A DNA stretch of 25,300 nucleotides from Armadillidium nasatum (Eukaryota > Arthropoda > Malacostraca > Isopoda > Armadillidiidae): positions 85,858-111,157 of the forward strand of contig SEYY01001191.1 in the NCBI GenBank assembly GCA_009176605.1, in the 5' to 3' direction. This document shows, piece by piece, positions 1-16,209 of this stretch (position 1 is its first letter; each line of letters begins with the position of its first letter). The position numbers and the translations under genes are program-made. The notes under the pieces are model-generated. The model was not told the DNA's origin. It ran no database searches and saw only the letters and a program-made list of their open reading frames with translations.

Positions 1-690
1 TAACAGTGCTGTTCCTCAGGGTTCTGTCCTATCTCTTATTCTTTTTTTTTTTTCATTAATGACTTTCCAACCATTAATTCATCCCCTATCCACTCCAATG
101 CCATGACTCCACTCTTCATTCCTCCTTTCAATTTGAAAGACGCCTCTCTCACAGCAGTTAATTGGCGTAAGGATGCTTAAGAGAAATCAACATCTGATCT
201 TTCTCGTATTTCAAACTGAAGCAGAGAAAACATGGTTGTTCTCAATGCCTCAACCTTTCACACGACTATGATATCTTCGAAAACACATAACTCAAACCTT
301 CATCTGTCCCTAATATTCTTGTGCTTCTTTTTCACGTAATTTTTCTTGGAAAGACACATTACTTCTCTTTCCAAACAAGCTTCTAAGAGGTTGGGAGTTC
401 TGAGGTGCCTTCAGAATTTCTTCACGCCACTCCAGTTGCTTGCTCTTTAAAGGGGTGTTCTTCTCCCCTGTAGGTAGTATGCCTCTCACCTCTGGGGTGC
501 TTCCACTCATACAGTTGTCCTTGAAAAGGTGGAGTCAAGGGCTTATCAACTCTTTCGCTCCCACTAACTCTCTGCATTCTCTTTCAATCCGTCGAATTGT
601 TGCATCACTCTCTCTATAGTCTTTACAATCGCTATTACAACAGACACCGCTCTTCAGAACTCTCCACAGTCTCACATTTACTCTGTCATA
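1..690 (+). mobile_element. Jockey-like LINE relic: end of RT plus ORF2 C-terminal tail
   Basis: A decayed non-LTR retrotransposon copy that enters from the left edge of the window. The first ~65 bases translate to a VPQGSVLS-like stretch followed by FFINDF, the RT region just before the catalytic YADD box, and match the same part of the better copy at 16930-17010. The Asp-Asp box itself is lost (HSNAMTPLF where related copies read HSYADDSTLH). Around 385-460 it reads ASKRLGVL..LQNFFTPLQLL, matching the post-RT tail of the copy at 17355-17420, and around 515-660 it reads LEKVESRA.. then the YRYYNRHCSSEL-type ending in shifted frames. Several frameshifts and stops make it non-coding. The LEKVESRA wording differs from LLDRVESKAKRL in the other copies, so it is probably a separate subfamily. 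The family assignment is from motif recognition, not a search. Confidence 0.75.
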
Positions 691-764
691 TTCTCTGATC
701 CCAAACTTAAATACTATGTTACATCTTTTATGTATACTCTACTGATAAACTCTGAAACTCACTT

Positions 765-1115
765 CTGTTGCTTGCTCTTTAATGGGGTGTTTGCCACGGT
801 ATGTAGTATGACTCTCAAATCTGGGGTAGTTCCACTCATACAACTCTCCTTGAAAAGGTGTGGTCAAGGGCTCTCAATAACTCCCTGCAGTCTCTTTCTA
901 TCCGTCGAAATGTTGCGTCTCTATATAATATACTATCGCTATTACAACAGACACTGCTCTTCAGAACTCTCCCTTCGCATATCTCCTCCATTGAGAAAGG
1001 CTCGTGACACCTCCAAACGCCGTGTACCGATAAATGTCGGCCTTTAATTGGACTGTTTCTGATGTTCTCCCAACTCTGGAGGAAATTAGTAGGTCTTTTG
1101 GCTTTGCCCACCAGA

Positions 1116-1116
<1 letters not shown>
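765..1116 (+). mobile_element. Second, tandem copy of the Jockey-like 3' region
   Basis: Bases 769-970 repeat 433-660 in the same orientation with scattered differences (shared words include TTGCTTGCTCTTTAA, TTCCACTCATACA, CCTTGAAAAGGTG and CGCTATTACAACAGACAC). The frame ends YRYYNRHCSSELSLRISPPL then diverges and stops near 1045. It runs to GCCCACCAGAG at 1116 and then directly into a (TA)n tract. It encodes only the post-RT tail of a Jockey-like ORF2, with frameshifts. The two copies may reflect a local duplication or two insertions of related elements; I cannot separate these by eye. Confidence 0.65.

Positions 1117-1206
<90 letters not shown>
1117..1206. repeat. (TA)n microsatellite, about 90 bp
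   Basis: An uninterrupted TA dinucleotide run. It abuts the end of the Jockey-like fragment on the left and a hAT-like end sequence on the right. Open frames reading YIYIY through it are not genes. Confidence 0.99.
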
Positions 1207-4278
<3,072 letters not shown>

Positions 4279-4284
4279 TTATTT

Positions 4285-5066
4285 TCACATCCTTTCCCAC
4301 AATCGTGGGTGGTGTCTTCCGCAGGCCACATCCATTCCCCAACACTCATCCCTAATCAATCATTTTCACTCAGTTCTATTCTCCGCCAACCTCACACCCA
4401 ACTCCCAGCTCATCCCTCTGTCCCTCAATAACCCCTTGGCCCCATTCATCTAACCTCCTCTCGGTTTTCCACTAAATCTTACACTCTCCACTTCTGATAC
4501 AAACACCTTTTATGCCGGTCTCTCCTCATTCATCCTACAAACATGCCCAAAAGACCTCAGCATTCTCTATTCAGCTCTTCTATTCATACTCCTTCTCTAA
4601 TCACGCATCTCCCTTTTTCTCGCATTCCTGATTCTATCCCTTTTACCTATACCACACATCGCCCTCAGATCGTTCGTTTCGAAACCTTAACTCTTTTCTC
4701 TTCCCCACATTCAGCCTATATGCGTAAGTCGCTCACATACACAACTACCGGTATATAGCATGCCCCAAACACTTTCACCTTCACCTCTCTTGGCAACCTT
4801 CCTCTTCTCCAAATATTCTCAAACCTCACAACACCTTTCCTTCTTTATTCTATGCCCTACTTTCATCACCCTCACTACCATCACTCTCCCCCCCCAAAAA
4901 TAACCACCCTTAGATCTTTAAATGAATTAACCCACTCTAATTTCTCTCCCCACTTTAATTTGCATTTCATCTCTCCCACCCACACCCCTCTCCCCTTCCT
5001 CCCCATTTTCCATCCATAACTTTGCTCTTACACGCATTTACTCTTAAACCCAACTCGTCACATCCT
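4285..5066 (-). pseudogene. C-terminal half of the minus-strand LINE protein
   Basis: Continues the RT reading frame beyond the inserted element: GCDELGLRVNACKSKVMDG (about 5064-5010), the usual block after the YADD box, then a WVNSFKDL stretch. Farther down it shows VWYR..DRIRN-type text, then MLRSFGHVCRMNEERP and a Trp/Arg-rich end near 4400-4300. This C-terminal GHV.RM pattern is shared by many arthropod LINEs whose ORFs lack an RNase H. Frameshifts and stops are common. The plus-strand frames here (for example 4543-4758) are shadows. Confidence 0.7.
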
Positions 5067-5778
5067 TTAAGTCTACATACACTGGGCGAGTTTACAATTC
5101 AGCTAGTAGGAGTTTACTAGCAGCGAGTAAACTCGCTCAATGTAATATACCCCAGTAAGTAAAATAGCTAACTTGCTACTTAAAAGTTGGGGGCCCAGCT
5201 ACTTTAAAATCTACTCTCTGGCTTGGAAACTCGCTCAGTGTAATCGAAGACTCGCTCACTCGCTCACAAGACCACCAAGAGGTACAAACAATAAAAACAT
5301 AGAATGAACATTGGGAGTGAAGAGACTAATTTTTAAGCTTGTAATTTAATTTGAAACAAAAGTCTAAATGTTTGTACATATTTTGGGACACATTTTTCAT
5401 TTTAATATTTAAATGTTTAATGTTTCATAGCAAAGAATATTTTCCATAAATTTCCAAAAATTTAATATCATTGCTATTACACTTCGACATTTAATTTAAA
5501 ATTTTAAATAGGCTTACCCAAGATGTGGAAACACTCGAAACGAAGAATATACATTATGAGAGGATAGATGACTCAGTGTAATCGAGCCTTAAAGGCCCGA
5601 TTACACTGTGCTAGTTTACAAGCCAGCGAGTAGATTGCAAAGTAGCCAGTCCTTAACTTTTCGGCAGAGAGTTAGCTAGTTTACTCGCTGGGGTATGTTA
5701 CACTGAGCGCCTTTACTCGCTGCTAGTGAATTCGCTACTCGCTGGATTGTAAACTCGCCCAGGTTAATCGAGCCTTAA
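5067..5778. mobile_element. 704-bp foldback (MITE-like) element with TTAA target duplication
   Basis: Non-coding DNA transposon-like element. TTAA occurs at both borders (5067-5070 and 5775-5778). The left arm (5071-5250) and right arm (5593-5774) are inverted copies of each other over about 180 bp, sharing GGGCGAGTTTACAAT, CTAGCAGCGAGTAAA, ATACCCCAG and CTGGCTTG. Taking out the element and one TTAA rejoins the flanking LINE frame as VDEFVKGCDELGLRVN, so TTAA is a true target-site duplication. That is the known habit of piggyBac-type transposases, so a piggyBac-mobilised non-autonomous element is the best guess. The middle (5251-5592) is AT-rich with no frame. It has a further internal TTAA at 5589-5592, flanked by opposing element ends. 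Confidence 0.85.
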
Positions 5779-6805
5779 CAAACTCATCCACCAGTACACC
5801 TTCAAGCCCTCCCCTGTGCCTACGCCAAAAGTACATCATCTGCATACAACAACACATTCGCATCCCACACACACTGTTGTTCCTTCATTCTTACTCCTTT
5901 ACCTAACCTTTCCATCATTCTCACCACTTTATCAATAAATAAATTAAACATCCCCATAAACATTATACAAACCTACATCAATTCATTGTTCGCATTAAAG
6001 AACTCAGTCCCATTCTATTTACTTTCGCACATGCTCTACTATTCCTATAAAATGCTCTAACATCCTTCAGTACCTTCCCCTCAATTTCATCCTCTCAAAA
6101 AACCTTCCACAGTTTACTCCTGTCCAACCTACCGTAAGCTTTTTCCAGATCCATAAAACACATAAAAACATCATTCTCTTTATCTCTACTTTTCTCCTCA
6201 ATAATTCTTAAAGAAAAAATCTGATCCATACATCCCATCCTTTTTTTTTTTATAAAAAAAAACTTAATCTTTTAACTCATCAACACCTGTCCTTCCCAAT
6301 AAAATTCTACCACACACTTTTCCCATTGCGCTAAGCAAACTTATCCTCCTATAACTCTCACACTCAAATTTATCACCCTTTCCTTTACATAAAGAGAATA
6401 CACACGCATATTGCCAATCTTGAGGCATCATTCCCATTACCCAACATAAACAATCTTGACATCCATTTAATCACACTCTCCTCCCCTTCCTTCAACATCT
6501 CTCCACTATTCACATTCAAACCAGCCTATTTACCTCTCTTCACTTTCCTCAATGCTTTACCTATTTCTTCTATCGAAATCCACCCTCATCTTCTACCATC
6601 CCTTCCCTCCTCACCACCTTAACCTCCCTCACATTCAGCATCCTACAATAGTACTCCATCCATATTGCCTTAATTACCTCACTTTCTACCAGTCTTATTT
6701 CGCCGTCTATTTCCTTTATGTCACCTTTCCTTACCTCCTCCCTATTAATCAACTTATTCGCCTCCTTCCAAAATATCTCGCTACTTTCTCTAAATCCCTC
6801 CACTA
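5779..6805 (-). pseudogene. RT domain of the minus-strand LINE, N-terminal to catalytic part
   Basis: Broken reverse transcriptase, read downward from 6805. The 77-aa frame at 6803-6570 covers the linker before RT. Near 6400-6290 it reads YACVFSLCKGKGDKFECESYRR then ISLLSAMGKVCGRIL, the usual KGKGD..YR.ISLL block. Box A is FMDLEKAYGRLDRSKLW (about 6157-6105), with the catalytic Asp present. The loop with the second and third catalytic Asp is LLYADDVLLA at 5852-5823, followed by a stop. The G-V-R-Q-G box B region is degraded around 5990. The frame then continues as VDEFV up to 5779, where the foldback element begins. Inactive because of several stops and frameshifts. Confidence 0.78.
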
Positions 6806-7027
6806 TCTCATTACCCTATTTTTCATTTGGTCTTTCTTTCGCTTTCCTTACCTCCCTTTTGGTAATTCTCTTTTTTTCATTATATGTCTTCCATTCCTCT
6901 ACCCTTTTGTACTCAGATATTTTTTAAAAGCATCCTTTTTATCCCCAACTACTATATTTACCTCATAGCACCATCATTCACTTAACTTTCTTTTGCATTT
7001 CCCTCCCCACCACACATACATTCCTTG

Positions 7028-7424
<397 letters not shown>

Positions 7425-7481
<57 letters not shown>

Positions 7482-7484
7482 TTA

Positions 7485-7518
<34 letters not shown>

Positions 7519-7519
7519 T
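7425..7519. repeat. (AAT)n switching to (ATT)n, an inverted trinucleotide pair
   Basis: About 58 bp of AAT repeats is followed at 7481-7486 by a switch to about 36 bp of ATT repeats. The second half is the reverse complement of the first, so the tract can fold into a long A-T hairpin. The Asn-rich and Leu-rich frames across it are artefacts. Confidence 0.95.
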
Positions 7520-7964
7520 AGTTTTCTAACGTACTTAGTTCGAGTTATCAAAACCGGAACGACCGATTTGCCGGATGATACAGGCCTAATAGATGTAACG
7601 TTGCCGTGGGATACAGGCATACTGCCTTATTATACCATATATATATATATTAACTTTTTTAATAGTATTATCTTAAAATTATCTAAATTTTAAATCACAT
7701 AAAATAAAAACTGATTATTTTCTGAAACAAGATAGGAAATTTTGATTTTACAAAAAGTAGATAATACTCCAGATATTCAAAGAGCATAGGACGTACTGGA
7801 GGGGTAAGATATTTCTCTGACCTTAAATTTTTTATTTTTTTTTCATAATAAAACTTTTTTTTCGATATATTTAAAATATTGGTTTAAAATCTTCATTGAT
7901 ATTACGAGGAAAATTTTAAAGAAGATTTTGTCAAACGATTTTCATTTTTTCTACTGTTATTGTC

Positions 7965-7966
<2 letters not shown>
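7520..7966. other. Unassigned sequence between microsatellites
   Basis: About 450 bp. The first 100 bp is less AT-rich and includes two GATACAGGC words (7578 and 7610). The rest is AT-rich with T runs. No protein motif, terminal repeat or RNA gene recognised. Confidence 0.5.
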
Positions 7967-8037
<71 letters not shown>

Positions 8038-8048
8038 CATTATTATTA

Positions 8049-8086
<38 letters not shown>

Positions 8087-8088
8087 TA
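7967..8088. repeat. (TTA)n microsatellite with a few substitutions
   Basis: About 120 bp of TTA repeats, interrupted by single changes (ATC near 8037, TTG near 8050). The poly-Tyr frame through it is not a gene. Confidence 0.98.
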
Positions 8089-8143
8089 GATCAACATGAT
8101 TATAGTCAAAACCCTTATTATTTATATAAACCTAGCGTTTGCC

Positions 8144-8145
<2 letters not shown>

Positions 8146-8228
<83 letters not shown>
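8146..8228. repeat. (TC)n microsatellite, about 83 bp
   Basis: A pure TC run, the only long one in the window. It lies immediately left of the possible LTR/leader of the gypsy-like element. Confidence 0.99.
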
Positions 8229-8233
<5 letters not shown>

Positions 8234-8899
8234 GTAACCAATATTAGAATTTTAATTTTATTACATTATTGTCATTATTTTCATTTTGGTACTAGATTAG
8301 CTTTAATCCTAAAACATTCATGTCTTAATTTTTTCGGGGTTAGATTATTTTTAGTCCTACCATAATTGATTCGTAATTAACAACTGGGTATCATACCAGT
8401 CTATTTATAAATTTGAAAAATAGAATTCACATAACATATATATGCTTAAATATGTGACCTTATTTGCTGGGTCACTTAAAAACTTTTACTATTGCATGTA
8501 AGCATTTAAATGATTTCAGTTTGTATTTTCACTGTTTATATCATTATCATTTTCATTTCTTATTGTAGGATTATTTTGATTCTTATCTGATTCATTTATT
8601 ATAGAATGATTTTATTTAATATTTTTTATTCCTATATTTATTATTATTATAATTATTAATTTCATTTGTTTTTTCCCTATAATTAATGCTGTTCATAATT
8701 TCAGGTTCCCATCTCAGAGTTGTATTAAAATATTTTATAATATGAAGATTATTATTTTACCACAAAAGAAGTGTCAATAGTGGCGATCTTTATCAGCAAA
8801 GAAAGGACCCTCCCAAAACTCTGAAAGGAAACAAAGGAACCCCTGCAGTACCGTGAGTATTTAAATTTTCTTTGAATTTTTATTGCATATTTCACCGCA
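8229..8899 (+). other. Possible LTR and 5' leader of the gypsy-like element
   Basis: About 670 bp of AT-rich, frame-poor sequence directly upstream of the gag-like frame. TGTAACC near 8235 would be a conventional LTR start. GTGTCA near 8773, followed after a few bases by TGGCGATC (8779-8786), would fit an LTR end and a primer-binding site, since TGGCG-type sites are common in Ty3/gypsy elements. I could not find a matching second LTR downstream of the pol pieces, so the LTR limits are a guess from position and end dinucleotides only. Confidence 0.3.
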
Positions 8900-9953
8900 A
8901 TGATAAATGAAACCGAAAATCAGGTGGACTCCTCCCACAACTTACCAACACTTGCAGCCATCACCTCAATCCCCAAAGATGAACTACTACTGATAGGAAG
9001 AATCGACAATAAATGGGAAGGCCCCACTTTTTCTCGATGGCTGGAGGATGTACGAGAAAATATTCAAATAAAACACTGCGCAGATGATCGCACAAAAATC
9101 ACACAAGCTCGATCCCAAATCCACCTCACAAAGGGCGAATTCCGCCTACTGCTAAATTCAAACCCAGAACTTCTTCGCCTTTCCTCTTTTGAAGAATTCA
9201 TTGAAACCTTACAATGCCTCGTTCTTCCGGAAGACTCCCTTCATCATTTTGAAGCTTTCCAGAAACTCTTAGATTTTCAATGGGATTCTACGCAAACAAT
9301 AGCTTCAAGTGCTCTCTCCTTACACAAATTAGTGACAGAATTTCTCAACAAACTCACTGAAAAGGACTCTACTCTCAATCTTCCTGAAAAACTTATCACG
9401 GCCATTACAATGTCTTTTTTATATACCCAAATTCCAAAAACGCTGCAAGACCAAAGACAACAATTTGTAAAACATTACGATTATACTTTGCCTCTTCCCA
9501 AACAAATCCAGAAATTCCTTCGAAATTCTAATGGTCGTCTCTACACTCTTCATCCCACGGAAATAACCCCTTCTCAAATCGAGGTTAATTTATTATCCAA
9601 TAGAGCAAACTCCACAAGATCAAAACCAACTCCACAGCAACCTTTCGTTCAGTGCACTCCCTCTGCATTTCCCATCTCACCATCCCTCACCTCTCCCCTC
9701 AAGCACCAATCTCGATTCAATACCACAGATCTGTTACCATTGTGAACAAGCAGGTCACTTTAACGCCTACTGCCCATTCAGCCCATATTGCCACCATTGT
9801 TATCAATATCACATTCGAGGATCTACTCCAAATTGCAAAAACTCTACCTTTGATCCCATGCAATCCAAACTTCACATTCAGATACGCTCCAATCACTCCA
9901 CAGATCGAGAACATCATAAAAAGAGGACGTTGGAAAGGAACGGGAATCCATAG
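8900..9953 (+). pseudogene. Gag-like protein with two zinc knuckles, frameshifted
   Basis: ATG at 8900 opens a 281-aa frame with a capsid-like, helix-rich and Leu/Gln-rich composition (GPTFSRWLEDVRENI near residue 42, then long amphipathic stretches) and a Pro/Ser-rich end. In another frame the sequence continues as IPQICYHCEQAGHFNAYC (first knuckle, CX2CX4HX4C, starting at 9732). It then reads PYCHHCYQYHIRGSTPNC, a second Cys/His cluster with altered spacing, and a basic tail with a stop at 9951-9953. One frameshift, somewhere between about 9690 and 9715, separates the two parts. In this element class Gag forms the particle and the knuckles bind RNA. It lies about 440 bp upstream of a Ty3/gypsy-like RT piece on the same strand. 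Its C-rich codon use differs from the AT-rich pol pieces, so common origin is likely but not proven. Confidence 0.72.
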
Positions 9954-10390
9954 GATAGAATATAAAGGAGTTCGTCCGCCTCCACAGCAGCAAGAAAATC
10001 AAGTCTCCCACAACAATCTTTCAATGACAAAGACGCTCTCCTCACACCCACCCCCCAACTCAGAGGAATAACAACTTCAGAAACAATCGATTCAAAAACA
10101 TCAATCTAGTTTCCTCTCAAACTCAAAATTGCACCCCAATTTCATTTAGAAATCAAGAACATCACTTTGGCCCTTCAACCCAACAATATTTCCCAAATGA
10201 TCAACAAATTTCTATAATAATTTCCAACTACAAATAATGCTGGGGGTAGCAATATAAACAATTCTTCCTGTAGGTATAATAATGGTAATAAATTTTTAAA
10301 AAAATGGTAAAAATAGAAGTGATATAAATAATAGTGATAACAATGAATATAAAAATAAAGTGTTAAAATTTCCCCTTACACCTACAGAGT
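9954..10390 (+). other. Gap between gag and RT; protease not found
   Basis: Positions 9954-10130 still look coding-derived (Gln/Ser/Pro-rich in more than one frame). Positions 10200-10380 are AT-rich, with many AAT/ATA triplets. No Asp-Thr/Ser-Gly protease signature was seen in any plus-strand frame, so the protease region is deleted or unrecognisable. Confidence 0.45.
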
Positions 10391-11452
<1,062 letters not shown>

Positions 11453-11662
11453 GCATTGAAGTGTTTGAAATTGTCTAATTATATCTGATTTTTATAATTA
11501 ATATATTTTTTATAAATTTCTTATTATTGAGTATAATTTATAAAATTTGACATTTATTATTTTAAAATATTCATTTGCATTGTTTGTTGGAATAGATGTT
11601 TAATAAATTATTTAATATTTATAAAAAATCCAGTTTATATTTTTAAGAACTAGTTTTTGCTG

Positions 11663-11665
<3 letters not shown>

Positions 11666-11744
<79 letters not shown>
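11666..11744. repeat. (TA)n microsatellite, about 79 bp
   Basis: A pure TA run. It borders the downstream (3') side of the minus-strand Jockey fragment, in the middle of that element's coding region rather than at its natural end. Confidence 0.99.
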
Positions 11745-12782
<1,038 letters not shown>

Positions 12783-13254
12783 GCGGCTCATCATTATGGG
12801 CTCCAGGGCTGCAGCCCCTCCAAATTAAAAATACCAGGCGTAGGATGTTGATATAAATATGAAATTTTTGTCAGAGAAAATTGATTTAAATTCATTTTTT
12901 TAACAACTTAATACATAAAAAGTATAAATCATTAAAGAAAATAAGAAGTAAATGCATTTTGCAACTGCAAATTTTTGGGTACGATATTATTTTTCAAGCA
13001 TTGCCATTATTTAAAATATGGGCTGTAAAATTTCTGCCCTAATAAGACAGATATAGCAACTTACGAAAAAAACAATGCAAAATTGCAATAGCAGTTTTTA
13101 TCAAGTATCTAGCTTGTCTTTCTGTCCTTTTAAGTACAGATCAAAATGAATATAAACAGACTAAGACAGTTGTTTAAAGTCTCATGTCGAGGGAGGTTGT
13201 TCTTTTAATTGTGGAAGAAAAATTACAAGATTTATATGTTTTTTTTTTTTTCTT

Positions 13255-13382
<128 letters not shown>

Positions 13383-13691
13383 AGATGCACTTCTACATAC
13401 TTAAATATTACAAAAACTACTAAACGTACATTAAAAAGGATAACATTTTTGTAATCCTTGCAGAATTTTAAGTAAGAATAATTGGGAATAGAAAAAAATC
13501 TTATAATAATTTTAATACGTAGGTAATAATTGGTTTTTTATGTTGAAAGACGTACGTTTGGCAGCGTCTGTTTTTGTGAGATAAATTTTTCCAATTTTGA
13601 ACAAGGAAGATAAATTTTGCGATTGAGTAAGAATAGTGTAAAAAAATGTGAAATTTATATAATTTAGTGTAATATGACAGTATACTTTTAA

Positions 13692-13934
13692 AACATTATT
13701 TTTAAGAAAGCAATTACAACTCCGATGAAGACGTCTGAAGCAGAGAGATGTTTCTCGACTTTGAATAGAATAAAAACTTTTAAATGTAGTACCATGTGCA
13801 ACGAGAGATTGAATGTATTAGCGATGTTTTCAATAGAGAGCGAAATGGTCTGTAAAATACCAGATTTCAATGAAAAAATAATTGAAAACTTTTCGACATC
13901 TAAAATTCGAAGAACTAATCTTATTTTTAAATAA
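13692..13934 (+). pseudogene. hAT transposase C-terminal dimerisation domain remnant
   Basis: Open from a stop at 13689-13691 to TAA at 13932-13934: [21 protein letters not shown], then [20 protein letters not shown] and [12 protein letters not shown]. The [26 protein letters not shown] pattern is the conserved hAT dimerisation region, as in hAT-derived ZMYM1-like proteins, where it mediates transposase oligomerisation. No DDE core, BED finger or start region lies upstream within the element; an intron acceptor (TTTTTAAG, 13698-13705) is possible but unproven. About 80 codons remain of a protein that normally has several hundred. Confidence 0.83.
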
Positions 13935-13977
13935 GAATATAAGCAAGTTTTCAAGAATAAATAAGGTACGTTTGAAA

Positions 13978-14106
<129 letters not shown>

Positions 14107-14112
14107 TTTGAA

Positions 14113-14302
<190 letters not shown>

Positions 14303-14341
14303 TGCAGCCCCTCCTTGCCAAGTTTACACGAGCCGCTACTG

Positions 14342-14991
<650 letters not shown>

Positions 14992-15003
14992 ATGATGAGA
15001 TTG

Positions 15004-16209
15004 AAAGGGCGTTTGGGTTGTTGCAGACCGGGGCTTTCTATTGACTTTGCCAACGTCCATGGCCTTCGTTCTAATCTCACGTCTGTTGAACACCACCTCA
15101 CTACCTCTCGTCATAACCTATTGCTTCTGTCTGAGACCCAGCTGGTCTGGGATTCTTTCTCCAGCAATCTTAATGTCTCTAACTACAACTTTTTTCACAA
15201 TTTCCGACTAAATGGTAGAGTCTGTGCCTATATTAACAATAACACTCCTGTGACACGTCTCGTGAATCTAGAATCTCCTAATTTCGACGTTTTATGGCTT
15301 AAAATATGTCTTCCTGCTACTACAATTATCTTGGGTTTCTGCTACTGCTCCCCTAACGGAACAGATTTTCCAGTTCTTTTTCAATCTTACTACTTCTCAC
15401 GAGACTGTTACTTCTTCTCATCCAAATGCTGAAGTCCTCTATTTAGGGGACTTCAACGAACATCACACTGAATGGTTGGGCTCCTCTCATACTGATACAG
15501 GTGGGAGGGAGGCCAAATCATTTAGCATTCTCAACGATCTGGAGCAGTTGATTAGGGAGCCTACACACATTCCAGATCGTCCTAACCAATTCTTGAATAC
15601 GCTTGATTTATGCTTCACCACTACTCCTTCTAGTTAAAAATACACCACATTCCCTCCTATTGGTAACTCTGACCAAAATCTTATAGCTCTTAGTTATAAT
15701 GCTTTCTCTCCAACAGCTCCACCATGCCCTAAACGTACTTTCTGGCACTTTAATCGGGCTAATTGGCGGGCAATGAACCGCTTCTTTGCTAACTATGATT
15801 GGAGTGAATCTTGCTTTATCTCTGGCAATGCTTCTGTTTCTACTGAAAAGGTAGGGGCAGTGATCCTTGATGGGATGGGCAGATTCATTCCATCTTTAAC
15901 TAAATCTTTTTCTCCTCAAAATCCTTGGGTCGTAGGCAATTGTTCTCTTGCCCTTCAGGAGAGAGACAATGCTTATCGTGAATGGAAAAACTCTCCTTCT
16001 CCTATCACTCTTGCTAATTTTCATTCAGCTCGGAATCGTTGCAGGGATGTTCTTCGACGGACTAAGCGTACTTTCATTAAAAGGAAGTGCGCTGACCTCC
16101 TTGGTTCTCCTACTGATAAAAATTTCTGGCTTCTTGTCAAAAATATCTCTAATAACTTCTGTAAATCTGCCTTTCCTCCTCTTATTCGCTCTGACGGTTC
16201 TATTGCAAA
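15004..16209 (+). pseudogene. Jockey ORF2 N-terminal part: APE-type endonuclease and linker
   Basis: The endonuclease nicks target DNA to prime reverse transcription. Visible motifs: LSIDFANVHGLRSN (first Asn box), LLLLSETQL with the catalytic Glu, then after a frameshift near 15380 VLYLGDFNEHHTEW (GDFN box at 15446-15457), LNDLEQLIREPTHIPDR and NTLDLCFTT. The final box reads GNSDQNLI where the family has an SDH motif: the catalytic His is Gln (CAA, 15674-15676). A stop lies at 15635-15637. The linker from 15638 stays open through WHFNRANWRAMNRFF, KRTFIKRKCADLLGS and DKNFWLLVKNISNNF to IRSDGSIA. The start is uncertain; no ORF1 is seen upstream. The minus-strand frames at 14865-15114 are shadows. 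Confidence 0.85.

Noticed and set aside
6552-6968. 138-aa plus-strand frame rich in Phe, Leu and Ser, looking like a membrane protein
   Set aside because: It is the complement of the minus-strand LINE coding region, whose A/G-rich sense strand gives a hydrophobic shadow frame.
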